Program-made: the position numbers and the translations under genes
Notes under the pieces: model-generated
Databases searched by the model: none
What the model was told of the DNA's origin: nothing
What the model saw: the letters and a program-made list of their open reading frames with translations, nothing else
Part shown: positions 8,351 to 17,460 of the stretch, piece after piece
Layout of the letters: every line of letters begins with the position of its first letter
How positions within the stretch are numbered: position 1 is the stretch's first letter
Source of the DNA: Croceibacterium_B sp963783195
GTDB lineage: Bacteria; Pseudomonadota; Alphaproteobacteria; Sphingomonadales; Sphingomonadaceae
DNA: 64,000 nt
Reading direction: 5' to 3'
Assembly: GCA_963783195.1 (NCBI GenBank)
Contig: CAWAMV010000004.1
Span: 1,736,001-1,800,000 of the forward strand

Positions 8351-9112
8351 ATGTTCGACCTTACCGGAATGACCGCTCTCGTAACCGGGGCCAGCGGCGG
8401 GATCGGATCCGCCATCGCGCGGGCGCTGGCGGGGCAGGGCGCGCGGCTGGCGCTGTCAGGCTCCAACGGTTCGAAGCTGCGCTCCTTTCGCGAGGAGTTG
8501 AACGACGAGTTCAAGCACGACGAGGGCGATCACGTCGAGATCACGTGCGATCTCTCGAACACGCAGCAGGTGGAGGAACTCGTGCCCGCCGCGCTCGACA
8601 CGCTCGGCAAGGTCGACATCCTCGTTAACAATGCTGGCGTCACCCGCGACAACCTCGCCCTGCGAATGAAGGACGAGGAATGGGACGCGGTGATGAAGAT
8701 CAACCTCGAAGCCGCCTTTCGCCTGATGCGCGCGGCCGCGCGGCCGATGATGAAGGCGCGTTTCGGCCGGGTCATCACCATCACCAGCGTTGTCGGCACT
8801 ACCGGCAATCCGGGCCAGATGAATTATGCCGCGGCAAAGGCCGGACTGGTCGGCATGACCAAGAGCTTCGCGCAGGAAGTCGCGAGCCGCGGGATCACCG
8901 CCAACTGCGTCGCCCCCGGGTTTATCCGCACGGCGATGACCGACGCGCTGCCGGATGCGCAGAAGCAGGCGCTGAACGCCCGCATTCCGATGGGCCGCAT
9001 GGGCGAAGGGCCGGATATCGGCGCCGCCGTCGCCTATCTCGCCAGCAACGAAGCCGGCTACGTCACCGGGCAGGTCCTGCACGTCAACGGCGGGATGGCG
9101 ATGCTCTCGTAA
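8351..9112 (+). CDS. fabG: 3-oxoacyl-[ACP] reductase
   Basis: 253 residues, a classical SDR that reduces 3-oxoacyl-ACP with NADPH. It has the TGASGGIG dinucleotide motif, VNNAGVTRDNL, the catalytic Ser-Tyr-Lys in ITSVVG...NYAAAKAG, and the FabG-type C-terminus VTGQVLHVNGGMAML. Read-back to a TTG at 8345 is possible, but the ATG at 8351 directly after the fabD stop fits the family N-terminus. A strong terminator follows the stop, so fabD-fabG ends here. acpP and fabF, often next in this cluster, are absent. Confidence 0.97.
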   Translation: MFDLTGMTALVTGASGGIGSAIARALAGQGARLALSGSNGSKLRSFREELNDEFKHDEGDHVEITCDLSNTQQVEELVPAALDTLGKVDILVNNAGVTRDNLALRMKDEEWDAVMKINLEAAFRLMRAAARPMMKARFGRVITITSVVGTTGNPGQMNYAAAKAGLVGMTKSFAQEVASRGITANCVAPGFIRTAMTDALPDAQKQALNARIPMGRMGEGPDIGAAVAYLASNEAGYVTGQVLHVNGGMAMLS

Positions 9113-9118
9113 AAGCAA

Positions 9119-9154
9119 AACGCCCGGGTCTCGAAGGGGCGAGACCCGGGCGTT
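9119..9154 (+). terminator. Strong bidirectional stem-loop after fabG
   Basis: A perfect 15-bp inverted repeat (AACGCCCGGGTCTCG at 9119-9133, its complement at 9140-9154) encloses the 6-nt loop AAGGGG. An A-rich stretch precedes it and it ends GTT. It lies 7 nt after fabG and 22 nt beyond the end of the minus-strand lipoprotein gene, so it can stop transcription from both sides. Confidence 0.9.
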
Positions 9155-9175
9155 CCGGAGTGGACGCGACTGGAA

Positions 9176-9443
9176 CTAGTTTGCTGCGTCCTGAGCCGTG
9201 TCGTCGGCGGTCGGCGCCGCATCGGCGGGTGCCGCCGCAGTGTCGCCCGATGCTGCGGGTGCCATCGCGTCGGCCGTTGTGGCGTCGACCGCAGCCGGGG
9301 CGGCGGCGTCGACTGCCGTGCTTGCATCGGCCGGGGCCATCGCTGCGTCGGTGCTCGCGGCGGTATCATCGGCGCTCCTTGTCGTTGCAGGCGCTGAGCG
9401 CGAGAGCGGCAGTGGCGGCCAGCACGATCGTCAATTTCTTCAC
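9176..9443 (-). pseudogene. Small Ala/Asp-rich lipoprotein with a single-base frameshift
   Basis: A minus-strand GTG (9441-9443), 9 nt after a perfect AGGAGG, opens VKKLTIVLAATAALALSACNDKE: a lipoprotein signal peptide with lipobox LSAC. After Glu the frame meets a TGA, but dropping one base (9374) gives GAG GCC GAT GAT and an open frame to TAG at 9176. The low-complexity, anionic tail is made of Ala, Asp, Pro and Thr repeats (ADDTAASTDAAMAPADAS onward), 88 residues in all. Such tiny acidic lipoproteins are common in sphingomonads and have no known function. The shift may be real or a sequencing error. An antisense reading of the same DNA exists but lacks a signal or start. Confidence 0.65.
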
Positions 9444-9695
9444 CAAGAAGGTCCTCCTGTTATGGGCGTGGCGCTTTTGCGCGCTCGGCCCGCGGGCAGG
9501 AAGTTACAAATCGGTCATGTTTTCGCAGCGAGCCGTGCCCGCCCTTTATCCCCAAGGAATCGCCCGGCGGGGCGCTCCAGCCTTGCCGCCCAAGTCCCGT
9601 TCGCTAAGGGTAAACCGACAATTTCCGGCGCTCGCGGGCAAATCCGGCACAGGTCCGGTCACTCGGGGCGCACATATGGGGTTAAGAGCGGACCG

Positions 9696-10823
9696 ATGAA
9701 GGCCACAATCGAACGTGCCAAGCTGTTGCGTTGCCTGTCTCACGTGCAGTCCGTGGTGGAACGGCGCAATACCATCCCGATCCTGTCGAACGTGCTGATC
9801 GAAGCATCGGCCGATGGCCTGGTGAAGATCATGGCGACCGACCTCGATCTGCAGGTGGTCGAAAGCCTCGATGCGGCCTCGGTCGATACCGCAGGGGCGA
9901 TCACGGTATCGGCGCACCTGCTGTTCGACATCGCGCGCAAGTTGCCGGACGGAAGCCAGGTCAGCCTCGACGCGGCCGACAACCGGATGACGGTCAAGGC
10001 CGGGCGCAGCCGCTTCTCGCTGCCGACCCTCCCGCGCGACGATTTCCCGACAATCGTCGAAGGCGACCTGCCGACGAGCTTCGAGATTCCCGCCAAGACG
10101 CTGGCCGAGCTGATCGACCGCACGCGTTTCGCGATTTCGACCGAAGAGACGCGCTACTACCTCAACGGCATCTTCCTGCACGTGTCGGACGAGGACAAGC
10201 CGCTGCTCAAGGCCGCGGCCACCGACGGACACCGCCTCGCCCGTTTCACGCTGGAGCGGCCGGAAGGTGCCGCCGGGATGCCCGACGTGATCGTCCCGCG
10301 CAAAGCCGTGGGCGAGCTGCGAAAGCTGCTCGAGGAATCGCTCGACGGCAACGTCCAGGTCGACCTGTCGGCCAGCAAGATTCGCTTCACATTGGGCGGC
10401 GAGGGCGGGGTGGTCCTGACCAGCAAGCTGATCGACGGTACGTTCCCGGACTATTCGCGCGTGATCCCGACCGGCAACGACAAGCTTCTGAAGCTCGATC
10501 CCAAGGCGTTTTTCGATGGCGTCGACCGCGTCGCCACCATCGCAACCGAGCGAACCCGCGCAGTGAAGATGGGCCTCGAACCGGACAAGGTGACGCTCTC
10601 GGTCACCAGCCCGGACAACGGCACTGCGGCCGAGGAGATCGCCGCCGATTACAAGTCGGACGGGTTCGAGATCGGCTTCAATGCCAACTACCTGAAGGAC
10701 ATTCTCGGGCAGATCGACGGCGACAGCGTGGAACTCCACCTTGCCGATCCCGGCGCCCCGACCCTGATCCGCCAGAACGACAAGAGCCCGGCGCTCTACG
10801 TCCTGATGCCGATGCGGGTGTGA
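9696..10823 (+). CDS. dnaN: DNA polymerase III sliding clamp, beta subunit
   Basis: 375 residues, the ring-shaped processivity clamp of the replicase. It starts MKATIERAKLLRCLSHVQSVVE and shows the three-fold repeated clamp domains, with NTIPILSNVL early, TRYYLNGIFLHV-like ETRYYLNGIFLHV in the middle, and the C-terminal PALYVLMPMRV that forms the partner-binding pocket. The upstream frame is open but not clamp-like; the ATG at 9696 is the family start. It is not next to dnaA or recF here. The 252 nt between the lipoprotein start and this ATG carry no other gene and must include the promoter. Confidence 0.98.
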   Translation: MKATIERAKLLRCLSHVQSVVERRNTIPILSNVLIEASADGLVKIMATDLDLQVVESLDAASVDTAGAITVSAHLLFDIARKLPDGSQVSLDAADNRMTVKAGRSRFSLPTLPRDDFPTIVEGDLPTSFEIPAKTLAELIDRTRFAISTEETRYYLNGIFLHVSDEDKPLLKAAATDGHRLARFTLERPEGAAGMPDVIVPRKAVGELRKLLEESLDGNVQVDLSASKIRFTLGGEGGVVLTSKLIDGTFPDYSRVIPTGNDKLLKLDPKAFFDGVDRVATIATERTRAVKMGLEPDKVTLSVTSPDNGTAAEEIAADYKSDGFEIGFNANYLKDILGQIDGDSVELHLADPGAPTLIRQNDKSPALYVLMPMRV

Positions 10824-10866
10824 TCCGCAGCGCCGCTCTCTCTCGGGGAGGGCGCGCTCCTGAGGG

Positions 10867-12183
10867 TTAGCGTCCAGCCCTGATCATCGCTTCGATGTCG
10901 ACGAACTTCTCGCGCGGGGCTCCCTCGCGGGCGGCGCGTTCCTCCGCTTCTTCGATTTTCTTCCAGTCGCGGAAGGTGACGACGTCGAGGCCGCGGTCTG
11001 CCGCCAGGCGATCGAACCCTTCGCGCCCCATCTTGCCGCCACGGCCGAGAATGCCGGCGGCGATGTCCTCCTGGATCTTCTCGACCACCGAGAACCCGTC
11101 CGGCTTGTTGGTGCCGATGGTCCCGGAAGGGCCGCGGCGTGCCCAGCCGACGCAGTAGAGGCCCGGCAGGATGCGCCCCTCGTCGTTGGCGAAGCGCCCC
11201 GCGCGCTCGTCGAACGGGACGTCGGGGACGGGGTGGGTGCGATACCCGATGCAACTGACCACGAGATCGGCCGGGATGCGGTAGGTCTCGCCGGTGCCCT
11301 GGGCCCTGCCGGCCTTTACCGCCGTTCGCTCGACCTCGATGGACTCGACTTTGTCCTGGCCGATCAGAGCGACCGGCTGGACGAAGAAGTCGAATTCGAT
11401 GGCGATCCTCTTTTCCGCCCGGATATGCTCCGGCACTGCGGCGAATCCGCGCAGCAAGGTAACCGACTTGCGCAAGCCCGGCTCGAGGAGGGCATCTTCC
11501 GCCAGATCGGGCAGGTCGCGCGCATCGACGTGCGGTGCTGCGCGTTCGAGTTCGCCCAGCTCGCCCAATTCCTTGGGCGTCATCATGATCTGATGCGGGC
11601 CGCGCCGGCCGAGAATGACGATCCTCTCCGTCTTCGAAGCACACAGGGCTTCCAGCGCATGGCCGACGATGTCGCTGCCATCGAATTCGCAGTCGGTCTT
11701 GGCCAGCATGCGGGCCACGTCGAGCGCGACATTGCCCATCCCGATCACGACCGCCGTCTTGCCCGAGAGATCGAGGTCGAGATCGGCAAACTGCGGATGC
11801 CCGTTGTACCAGCCGACGAAGGCGGCACTGCCGAACACGTTGCCCAGGCCCGCGCCGGGCAGATCGAGCGGGCGATCCTGCGGCGCGCCGGTCGCAAGCA
11901 CGACGGCGTCGTAGAGATCGGCCAGTTCGGGTACCGTCAGGTCCTCGCCGACCGAGACATTGCCGACGAAGCGCACGTTGTCCGAAAGGGCCGTTTTCTC
12001 GTAACGGCGGGACACTCCCTTGATCGACTGATGATCGGGCGCAACCCCGGTGCGGATCAGTCCATAGGGCACCGGCAGTTTGTCGAACACGTCGACGCGA
12101 ACATCTTCGCCAAACGTCTTCTGCGCCGCTTCGGCGGTATAATACCCGGCAGGCCCGGAGCCGATGATCGCGATGTGCCGCAT
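10867..12183 (-). CDS. FAD-dependent ferredoxin/adrenodoxin-NADP+ reductase-like oxidoreductase
   Basis: 438 residues resembling adrenodoxin reductase and mycobacterial FprA, which pass electrons from NADPH to ferredoxin via FAD. The FAD Rossmann motif GSGPAGYYTA is at residues 7-16. RTGVAPDHQSIKGV follows, then an NADP-binding GMGNVALDVARML segment (about 155-167), and the conserved VGWARRGPSGTIGTNK near residue 355. The Met at 12183 is preceded by GGGGAGAAACGGGT. It converges on dnaN (43 nt) and is divergent from the GGDEF-EAL gene; no ferredoxin or P450 partner is in the window. Confidence 0.88.
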   Translation of the reverse strand: MRHIAIIGSGPAGYYTAEAAQKTFGEDVRVDVFDKLPVPYGLIRTGVAPDHQSIKGVSRRYEKTALSDNVRFVGNVSVGEDLTVPELADLYDAVVLATGAPQDRPLDLPGAGLGNVFGSAAFVGWYNGHPQFADLDLDLSGKTAVVIGMGNVALDVARMLAKTDCEFDGSDIVGHALEALCASKTERIVILGRRGPHQIMMTPKELGELGELERAAPHVDARDLPDLAEDALLEPGLRKSVTLLRGFAAVPEHIRAEKRIAIEFDFFVQPVALIGQDKVESIEVERTAVKAGRAQGTGETYRIPADLVVSCIGYRTHPVPDVPFDERAGRFANDEGRILPGLYCVGWARRGPSGTIGTNKPDGFSVVEKIQEDIAAGILGRGGKMGREGFDRLAADRGLDVVTFRDWKKIEEAEERAAREGAPREKFVDIEAMIRAGR

Positions 12184-12316
12184 ACCCGTTTCTCCCCGGC
12201 GCGAGATTAGAGCAGCGCGACGCCGCCGCAAGCGCTTTGCATGATGCCGCTGCCACTGCCCCGGCGCGTGGCCGCCGTTTAACATTTTTTCAAAGCGGAA
12301 GGCTCATATCGCGTGC

Positions 12317-15034
12317 ATGGCCCGGCCCGATCAGGTTCAGCATACTGGCGGTGGTGGGGCGATGCATCGCGCGGGTCACCCCGAGCGCGCACCGCCGCGC
12401 GACGAAACGTCCGCGCGTCCTCCCGGGGATGCCGACAGCGAGCGGCGCGAGCGGGCGCGCCGGACCGCGGTCGCCACAAGGCTGCAGAAGGCACGCGCCG
12501 CCACGCCGGTCGGCGCCACCTGGCTACCTGCGCGCTGGCCGCTCCTGCCGGTCACGATGATCGTAGCTTCAGGCATATCCGCAGCCGGCAGCAGAAACAT
12601 GCCGCCGCTCGCCGCCGGCGCGTGCCTCGCGATCGCGGTAGCCTCGACATTCATTCGGGCAAAGGCCCGCGAGGCCGAGCAGCACCTCGAAGGGCCGCGC
12701 AGGTTCGCGGTGGCCATCGGGGCGGTGGCTGGACCGATGCTGGTCTTTGCACTCGGCATTCTGCTGTGGCGCACTCTCGGTGCGCTTCCCGACATGGCTG
12801 CGATCGAAGCCCTGCTGCTGGTGAGCGGCGTGGCCGCGGTTTACACCCGCCGGCACCCGGTCCTGATCTTCGTGGCGCAGCTGGCCGTCTGGCTGCCGAA
12901 CGTCATCACGGGCAACTCCTTTTCCGGCTTCAGCGGACTCCTCCTGGGACTTGCCATCGCCGCGATGGTCAGCCGCGAGCAGATCGAGTCGGATCACCAT
13001 GACGAGCTCGAGCGGCAGGCGCGCGAACGGGTCCAATCCCGCGCGCGCGACATTCTCGCGGAGTACGAGGAGACGGGGCAGGGCTGGTTCTGGGAAACCG
13101 ACCGCAGGTCGCAGCTCACCTACATTTCGAGCCCGGTTGCCGAAATGCTTGGCCGTGAGGCCGAGGAGCTCCTGGGCAAGCCGCTGCGGTCCCTGTTCGA
13201 TCTGGACCAGGCGCAGGAGGGGGAGCGGACGCTGACGTTTCACCTCTCGGCCCGCTCGGCCTTCCAGGAGCTCGCCGTGCGCGCGGCGACGGCCGACGAG
13301 CGCTGGTGGTCGGTCAGCGGCAGGCCGATCTACGACCACTTCGACAACTTCGTGGGATTTCGGGGCTCGGGTACCGACCTGACCGAAAAGCGGCGGAGCC
13401 AGGAACACGCCACGAGGCTCGCAACCTACGATTCGCTCACCGGCCTCGCCAATCGTTTCCAGATGGCCCAGTCGCTCGAAAAGATCATCCGGGCGCCCCA
13501 GGAAATGCACCGATGTTGCGCGGTGTTCCTGCTGGACCTCGATCGGTTCAAGCAGATCAACGATACGCTCGGCCATCCCGCGGGCGACGACCTGCTCAAG
13601 CAGGTCGCCCGGCGTCTCGAGCGCACCGTGGGCAAGATGGGCATGGTCGGGCGGCTTGGCGGCGACGAGTTCAAGGTCATCATCCCGAACCGGATCGAGC
13701 GCCGCCGAATGGGCGAGCTGGCGGAACGGATCATTCAGTCGCTCTCCCAGCCCTACGTACTCGACGGGCATACTGCCGTGATCGGCGCGTCGATCGGCAT
13801 CGCGCTGTCTCCGGCGGACGGCACCACGAGCGAGGAAATCATCCGCAACGCCGATCTTGCGCTCTATGCCGCGAAGGACGGCGGGCGCGGGCGACATCAC
13901 TTCTATGCCAAGGAACTGCACGCGGAAGCCGAGGCGCGCGCCGGTCTCGAAAAGGACCTGCGCCACGCGATTCAGCATGGCGAGCTGGAGATGTTCTACC
14001 AGCCGGTCGTTGCGACCGCGACGGAGAAGATCGACGGCTTCGAGGCGCTGATGCGCTGGAACCATCCGGAGCGAGGATGGATCTCGCCTGCCAAGTTCAT
14101 TTCCGTCGCCGAGGATAGCGGCCTGATCTCGCAGATGGGCGAGTGGGCGTTGCGGACGGCCTGCAAGGACCTGGCGCGCTGGCCCGAAGAGGTGCGCTGC
14201 GCCGTCAACGTTTCCCCCCTGCAGTTCGCCAATCGCAACCTTCCGGCAGTCGTTACCAGTGCACTGGCCTCGGCCGGGGTCCAGGCGGGCCGGCTGGAAC
14301 TCGAGATCACGGAGAGCGTGTTCCTCAACGACGACGAAGGCACAGACGCGATGTTCGCGGCGCTCAAGGGCATCGGAGTGCGCCTCGCGCTCGACGATTT
14401 CGGGACCGGCTATTCGTCTCTCGGTTATCTGAAGAAGGCCCCGTTCGACAAGATCAAGATCGACCAGAGCTTCGTGCGCGGCGCCACCCAGCCGGACAGC
14501 CGCAACGGCGCCATTATCGCTTCGATCACCGGCCTCGCGCACCAGCTCGGGATGGACACCACGGCTGAAGGTGTCGAAACGCTCGACGAACTGGACCTGG
14601 TGCGCATGCACGGGTGCAGCCACGTGCAAGGGTTCATCTACGAACAACCGCTCGCCGCGGATGCCGCGACCGAGCGCCTGCAGACCGGGCTTGCCGCGGT
14701 GGCCCGGGGTCCGCGCTCCGCGCGCCACCCCCGCCAGCGAACGCTGCGCAAGATCCTGCTCGATCACCAGGGGCACGTTTACAACGGCACGGTGCGAAAC
14801 ATTTCCAGCGGTGGCGCCATGGTCGAGGGCCTGTGGAACGTCCCCGTCGGAACAATCTTCCGCATACAGCTCACCAAGAGCACCAGCGTGACGGCGACCA
14901 CGCGCTGGAGCCAGGAAGATCGCATCGGCGTGGAGTTTGCCACTCCCCTTAAGGAGGAAGTCCCCATGCGTCGCCGCGCCGTTCGGTCCCCCTCCCCCGA
15001 AGCGACGATTCCGCCCATGCGAAAGGCTGGGTGA
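12317..15034 (+). CDS. Membrane PAS-GGDEF-EAL-PilZ cyclic-di-GMP protein (first of a tandem pair)
   Basis: 905 residues if translated from 12317; a Met at 12362 is an alternative. Order: basic N-terminus, about four or five hydrophobic segments (75-115, 130-175, 183-217), a PAS domain (about 250-355), GGDEF (about 370-540, intact GGDEF), EAL (about 555-795, intact FEALMRW, ITESVF and DDFGTGYSS) and a C-terminal PilZ domain (about 805-890, NISSGG). GGDEF domains make and EAL domains degrade c-di-GMP. No RxxD inhibitory site precedes GGDEF. In the PilZ domain the RxxxR motif is degenerate (RTLRK). The next gene is a paralogue. Confidence 0.92.
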   Translation: MARPDQVQHTGGGGAMHRAGHPERAPPRDETSARPPGDADSERRERARRTAVATRLQKARAATPVGATWLPARWPLLPVTMIVASGISAAGSRNMPPLAAGACLAIAVASTFIRAKAREAEQHLEGPRRFAVAIGAVAGPMLVFALGILLWRTLGALPDMAAIEALLLVSGVAAVYTRRHPVLIFVAQLAVWLPNVITGNSFSGFSGLLLGLAIAAMVSREQIESDHHDELERQARERVQSRARDILAEYEETGQGWFWETDRRSQLTYISSPVAEMLGREAEELLGKPLRSLFDLDQAQEGERTLTFHLSARSAFQELAVRAATADERWWSVSGRPIYDHFDNFVGFRGSGTDLTEKRRSQEHATRLATYDSLTGLANRFQMAQSLEKIIRAPQEMHRCCAVFLLDLDRFKQINDTLGHPAGDDLLKQVARRLERTVGKMGMVGRLGGDEFKVIIPNRIERRRMGELAERIIQSLSQPYVLDGHTAVIGASIGIALSPADGTTSEEIIRNADLALYAAKDGGRGRHHFYAKELHAEAEARAGLEKDLRHAIQHGELEMFYQPVVATATEKIDGFEALMRWNHPERGWISPAKFISVAEDSGLISQMGEWALRTACKDLARWPEEVRCAVNVSPLQFANRNLPAVVTSALASAGVQAGRLELEITESVFLNDDEGTDAMFAALKGIGVRLALDDFGTGYSSLGYLKKAPFDKIKIDQSFVRGATQPDSRNGAIIASITGLAHQLGMDTTAEGVETLDELDLVRMHGCSHVQGFIYEQPLAADAATERLQTGLAAVARGPRSARHPRQRTLRKILLDHQGHVYNGTVRNISSGGAMVEGLWNVPVGTIFRIQLTKSTSVTATTRWSQEDRIGVEFATPLKEEVPMRRRAVRSPSPEATIPPMRKAG

Positions 15035-15146
15035 GCAGGCTGCGAACGGGCGCCAGGTTTAGCGATTAATTAAGCCAGTCTGTTTATCCAGTCATGGGCA
15101 ACAAAACGGTCGCACATTGCCGCATTAACGGAGGTGGTTGAGACTC

Positions 15147-17381
15147 ATGGCTATGCGCGAAATCCTTCGGGGTCTCGGCGGCAGAAATCCTGCCGGCGGC
15201 GGCGCGTCGCCTGACGAATCGAGCCGCCCGCTCAAGGCCATCTCGATGACCGACGGGGCGAGCCGACTCCAGTTGCTCGACGAGTTCGAAGCCGGCGGGA
15301 TCGGCTGGTTCTGGGCGACGGACGACCAAAACAGGCTCATCTACCTGTCACCCACGGCTGCCGAAACGTTCGGCGTGCGGCACGTGGAACTGATCGGCCG
15401 TCCGCTCGCTTCGCTGTTTACGCTCGAACACGAAGATGGGGCCGAGACCCCCGAGCGGCCATTGCCTTTCCTGCTCAGCGCCCGGACCAAGTTCGCCAAC
15501 ATGACCGTCAAGGTCGATGCCGCCGGTCAGACCCGGTGGTGGACGATTTCCGGCAAGCCCTACAACGACGCGTCGGGCTCTTTCCTGGGCTATCGTGGCG
15601 GCGCCAAGGACATCACCGTCGACTACGAGCGGCAGCGTGACGACACCCGGGCGGCGCAATACGATTCGCTGACCGGGCTCGCCAACCGCAACCGCATGAC
15701 CCGGCGGCTGACCGCGCTTCTGACCGCGTACAAGGCGGCCAAGCGCAGCTGCGCGCTGATGATGCTCGACCTCGACCGGTTCAAGGCGGTCAACGACACC
15801 CTGGGCCATCCCGCGGGCGACGAACTTCTCAAGCAGGTCGCCCAGCGGCTGCAGCGGATTATCGGAACCAAGGGCGAGATCGGGCGACTTGGCGGCGACG
15901 AGTTTCAGGTCATCCTGCCCGATATCGATGACCGAGGTGACCTCGGAGACCTTGCCCAGCGGATCATCCAGATGATCTCGCAGCCTTATTCGCTCGACGG
16001 CAGCCGGGCGATCATCGGCACGTCGGTCGGCATGGCGATCGCGCCCTACGACGGCATCGAACCTACCGATCTGGTGAAGAGCGCGGACCTTGCGCTCTAC
16101 GCGGCGAAGGGTGGCGGACGCGGCCAGTATCGCTTCTATTCGAACGATCTCAAGGACAGCGCCCAGCAGCGTCGCGAGATCGAGGAAGACCTGCGCGACG
16201 CGCTGACGCGCGGCGAGTTGCAGATGCATTACCAGCCAGTCGTCTGTGCAAAGACCCACGAGGTCCGCGGTTTCGAGGCGCTGATGCGCTGGGAGCATCC
16301 GGAGCGCGGGCAGATCAGCCCCGGCGTGTTCATTCCGATCGCCGAGGAATCCAACCTCATCAGCGCGTTGGGCGACTGGGCCATTCGCAGGGCCTGCGAG
16401 GACGCGGCGCAGTGGCCGGGAGAACTCAAGGTCTCGGTCAACGTCTCGGCTCAGCAGTTCGGTTCGGACGGTCTGCCCCTGGTGTTGACCAATGCGCTGG
16501 CCTCGTCCGGGCTGGATCCCAAGCGCCTCGAGCTGGAAATCACCGAGAGCGTGTTCATGGGCGATGCCGCCGCGACGGATGCCATGTTCAACAAGCTGAA
16601 GAAGATCGGGGTCAAGCTGGCGCTCGATGACTTCGGGACCGGCTATTCCTCGCTCGGCTACCTGCGCAAGGCGCCGTTCGACAAGATCAAGATCGACCAG
16701 AGCTTCGTGCGCGGATCGACCGAGGACGATAACTCGAACTCGGCCATCATCGCTGCGATCGTCAGCCTGGCCGACGCGCTGGACATGGAAACGACCGCCG
16801 AAGGGGTCGAGGCGATGGACGAGCTGGAGCTCGTGTGCGCCCGTGGCGCCACGCTGATCCAGGGCTTCATCTTCTCGCGCGCGGTGCCGCAGGCCGAAGT
16901 GCTGGAGAAGCTGGGCGACGGGAACTTCGTCTACCAGGCCATCGGGCCGGAGCGTGCCCGGTCGCAGCGCCGCACGGTGTTCCGCCGCATCGGCGTGATT
17001 CACGAGGACCATCGCTACGACGCCGTCCTGCGCAACCTGTCGCGCACCGGGGCGATGATCGAGGGGCTGCTCGACGTGCCTGTCGGCACGCCGCTCGTGC
17101 TCGACCTCGGCGAGGGGCAGCTGGCCGTGTGCATGGTGCGCCGGTCGCAGGATGCTTCGCAGGGCGTTGAGTTCGAGACTCCGCTGGTGTCGGACGGGGC
17201 GGACGGGCTGTGCACCCGCCACCGAATTTCGCCTTACATGCTGGCCGCGGCCGGCATGCCGCTCGCCGCGCTTCCGCCGGGTCATTACGGCCTGCCCGAA
17301 CGCAGGGGGGGCGGGCGCAGCAGCAACGGGCGCCGCTTCATGCAGGTCGACGTCGGCATGGGCGCCAGCCGCGCGGCCTGA
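15147..17381 (+). CDS. Soluble PAS-GGDEF-EAL-PilZ cyclic-di-GMP protein (second of the pair)
   Basis: 744 residues with the same order as its neighbour but without the membrane part: PAS (about 35-145, GWFWATDDQNRLIYLSPTA), GGDEF (about 165-330, intact GGDEF), EAL (about 345-590, FEALMRW and DDFGTGYSSLGY) and PilZ (about 615-710) with both motifs, RTVFR and NLSRTG. GGDEF and EAL catalytic signatures are both intact, so a bifunctional or conditionally switched enzyme is plausible. No I-site RxxD is visible. The SD GGAGG (15130-15134) supports the ATG at 15147; a TTG at 15138 is too close. The 112-nt gap suggests it may have its own promoter. Blocks such as APFDKIKIDQSFVRG are shared word for word with the first gene, so a tandem duplication is clear. 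Confidence 0.93.
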   Translation: MAMREILRGLGGRNPAGGGASPDESSRPLKAISMTDGASRLQLLDEFEAGGIGWFWATDDQNRLIYLSPTAAETFGVRHVELIGRPLASLFTLEHEDGAETPERPLPFLLSARTKFANMTVKVDAAGQTRWWTISGKPYNDASGSFLGYRGGAKDITVDYERQRDDTRAAQYDSLTGLANRNRMTRRLTALLTAYKAAKRSCALMMLDLDRFKAVNDTLGHPAGDELLKQVAQRLQRIIGTKGEIGRLGGDEFQVILPDIDDRGDLGDLAQRIIQMISQPYSLDGSRAIIGTSVGMAIAPYDGIEPTDLVKSADLALYAAKGGGRGQYRFYSNDLKDSAQQRREIEEDLRDALTRGELQMHYQPVVCAKTHEVRGFEALMRWEHPERGQISPGVFIPIAEESNLISALGDWAIRRACEDAAQWPGELKVSVNVSAQQFGSDGLPLVLTNALASSGLDPKRLELEITESVFMGDAAATDAMFNKLKKIGVKLALDDFGTGYSSLGYLRKAPFDKIKIDQSFVRGSTEDDNSNSAIIAAIVSLADALDMETTAEGVEAMDELELVCARGATLIQGFIFSRAVPQAEVLEKLGDGNFVYQAIGPERARSQRRTVFRRIGVIHEDHRYDAVLRNLSRTGAMIEGLLDVPVGTPLVLDLGEGQLAVCMVRRSQDASQGVEFETPLVSDGADGLCTRHRISPYMLAAAGMPLAALPPGHYGLPERRGGGRSSNGRRFMQVDVGMGASRAA

Positions 17382-17460
17382 TCCGCCGCTGACGCCTCAC
17401 GGCCCGGCGCGGCCCAAAGGTATTGCTGACAGGGCAGGGGAGTGCGGCTAAGGGCGCCGC

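Noticed and set aside
9444..9695. Search for tRNA or small RNA between the lipoprotein and dnaN
   Set aside because: No cloverleaf, CCA end or conserved RNA motif is visible; it is treated as promoter region only.
12569..14776. Long minus-strand frame opposite the first GGDEF-EAL gene
   Set aside because: Codon composition is that of an antisense shadow and no domain is seen.
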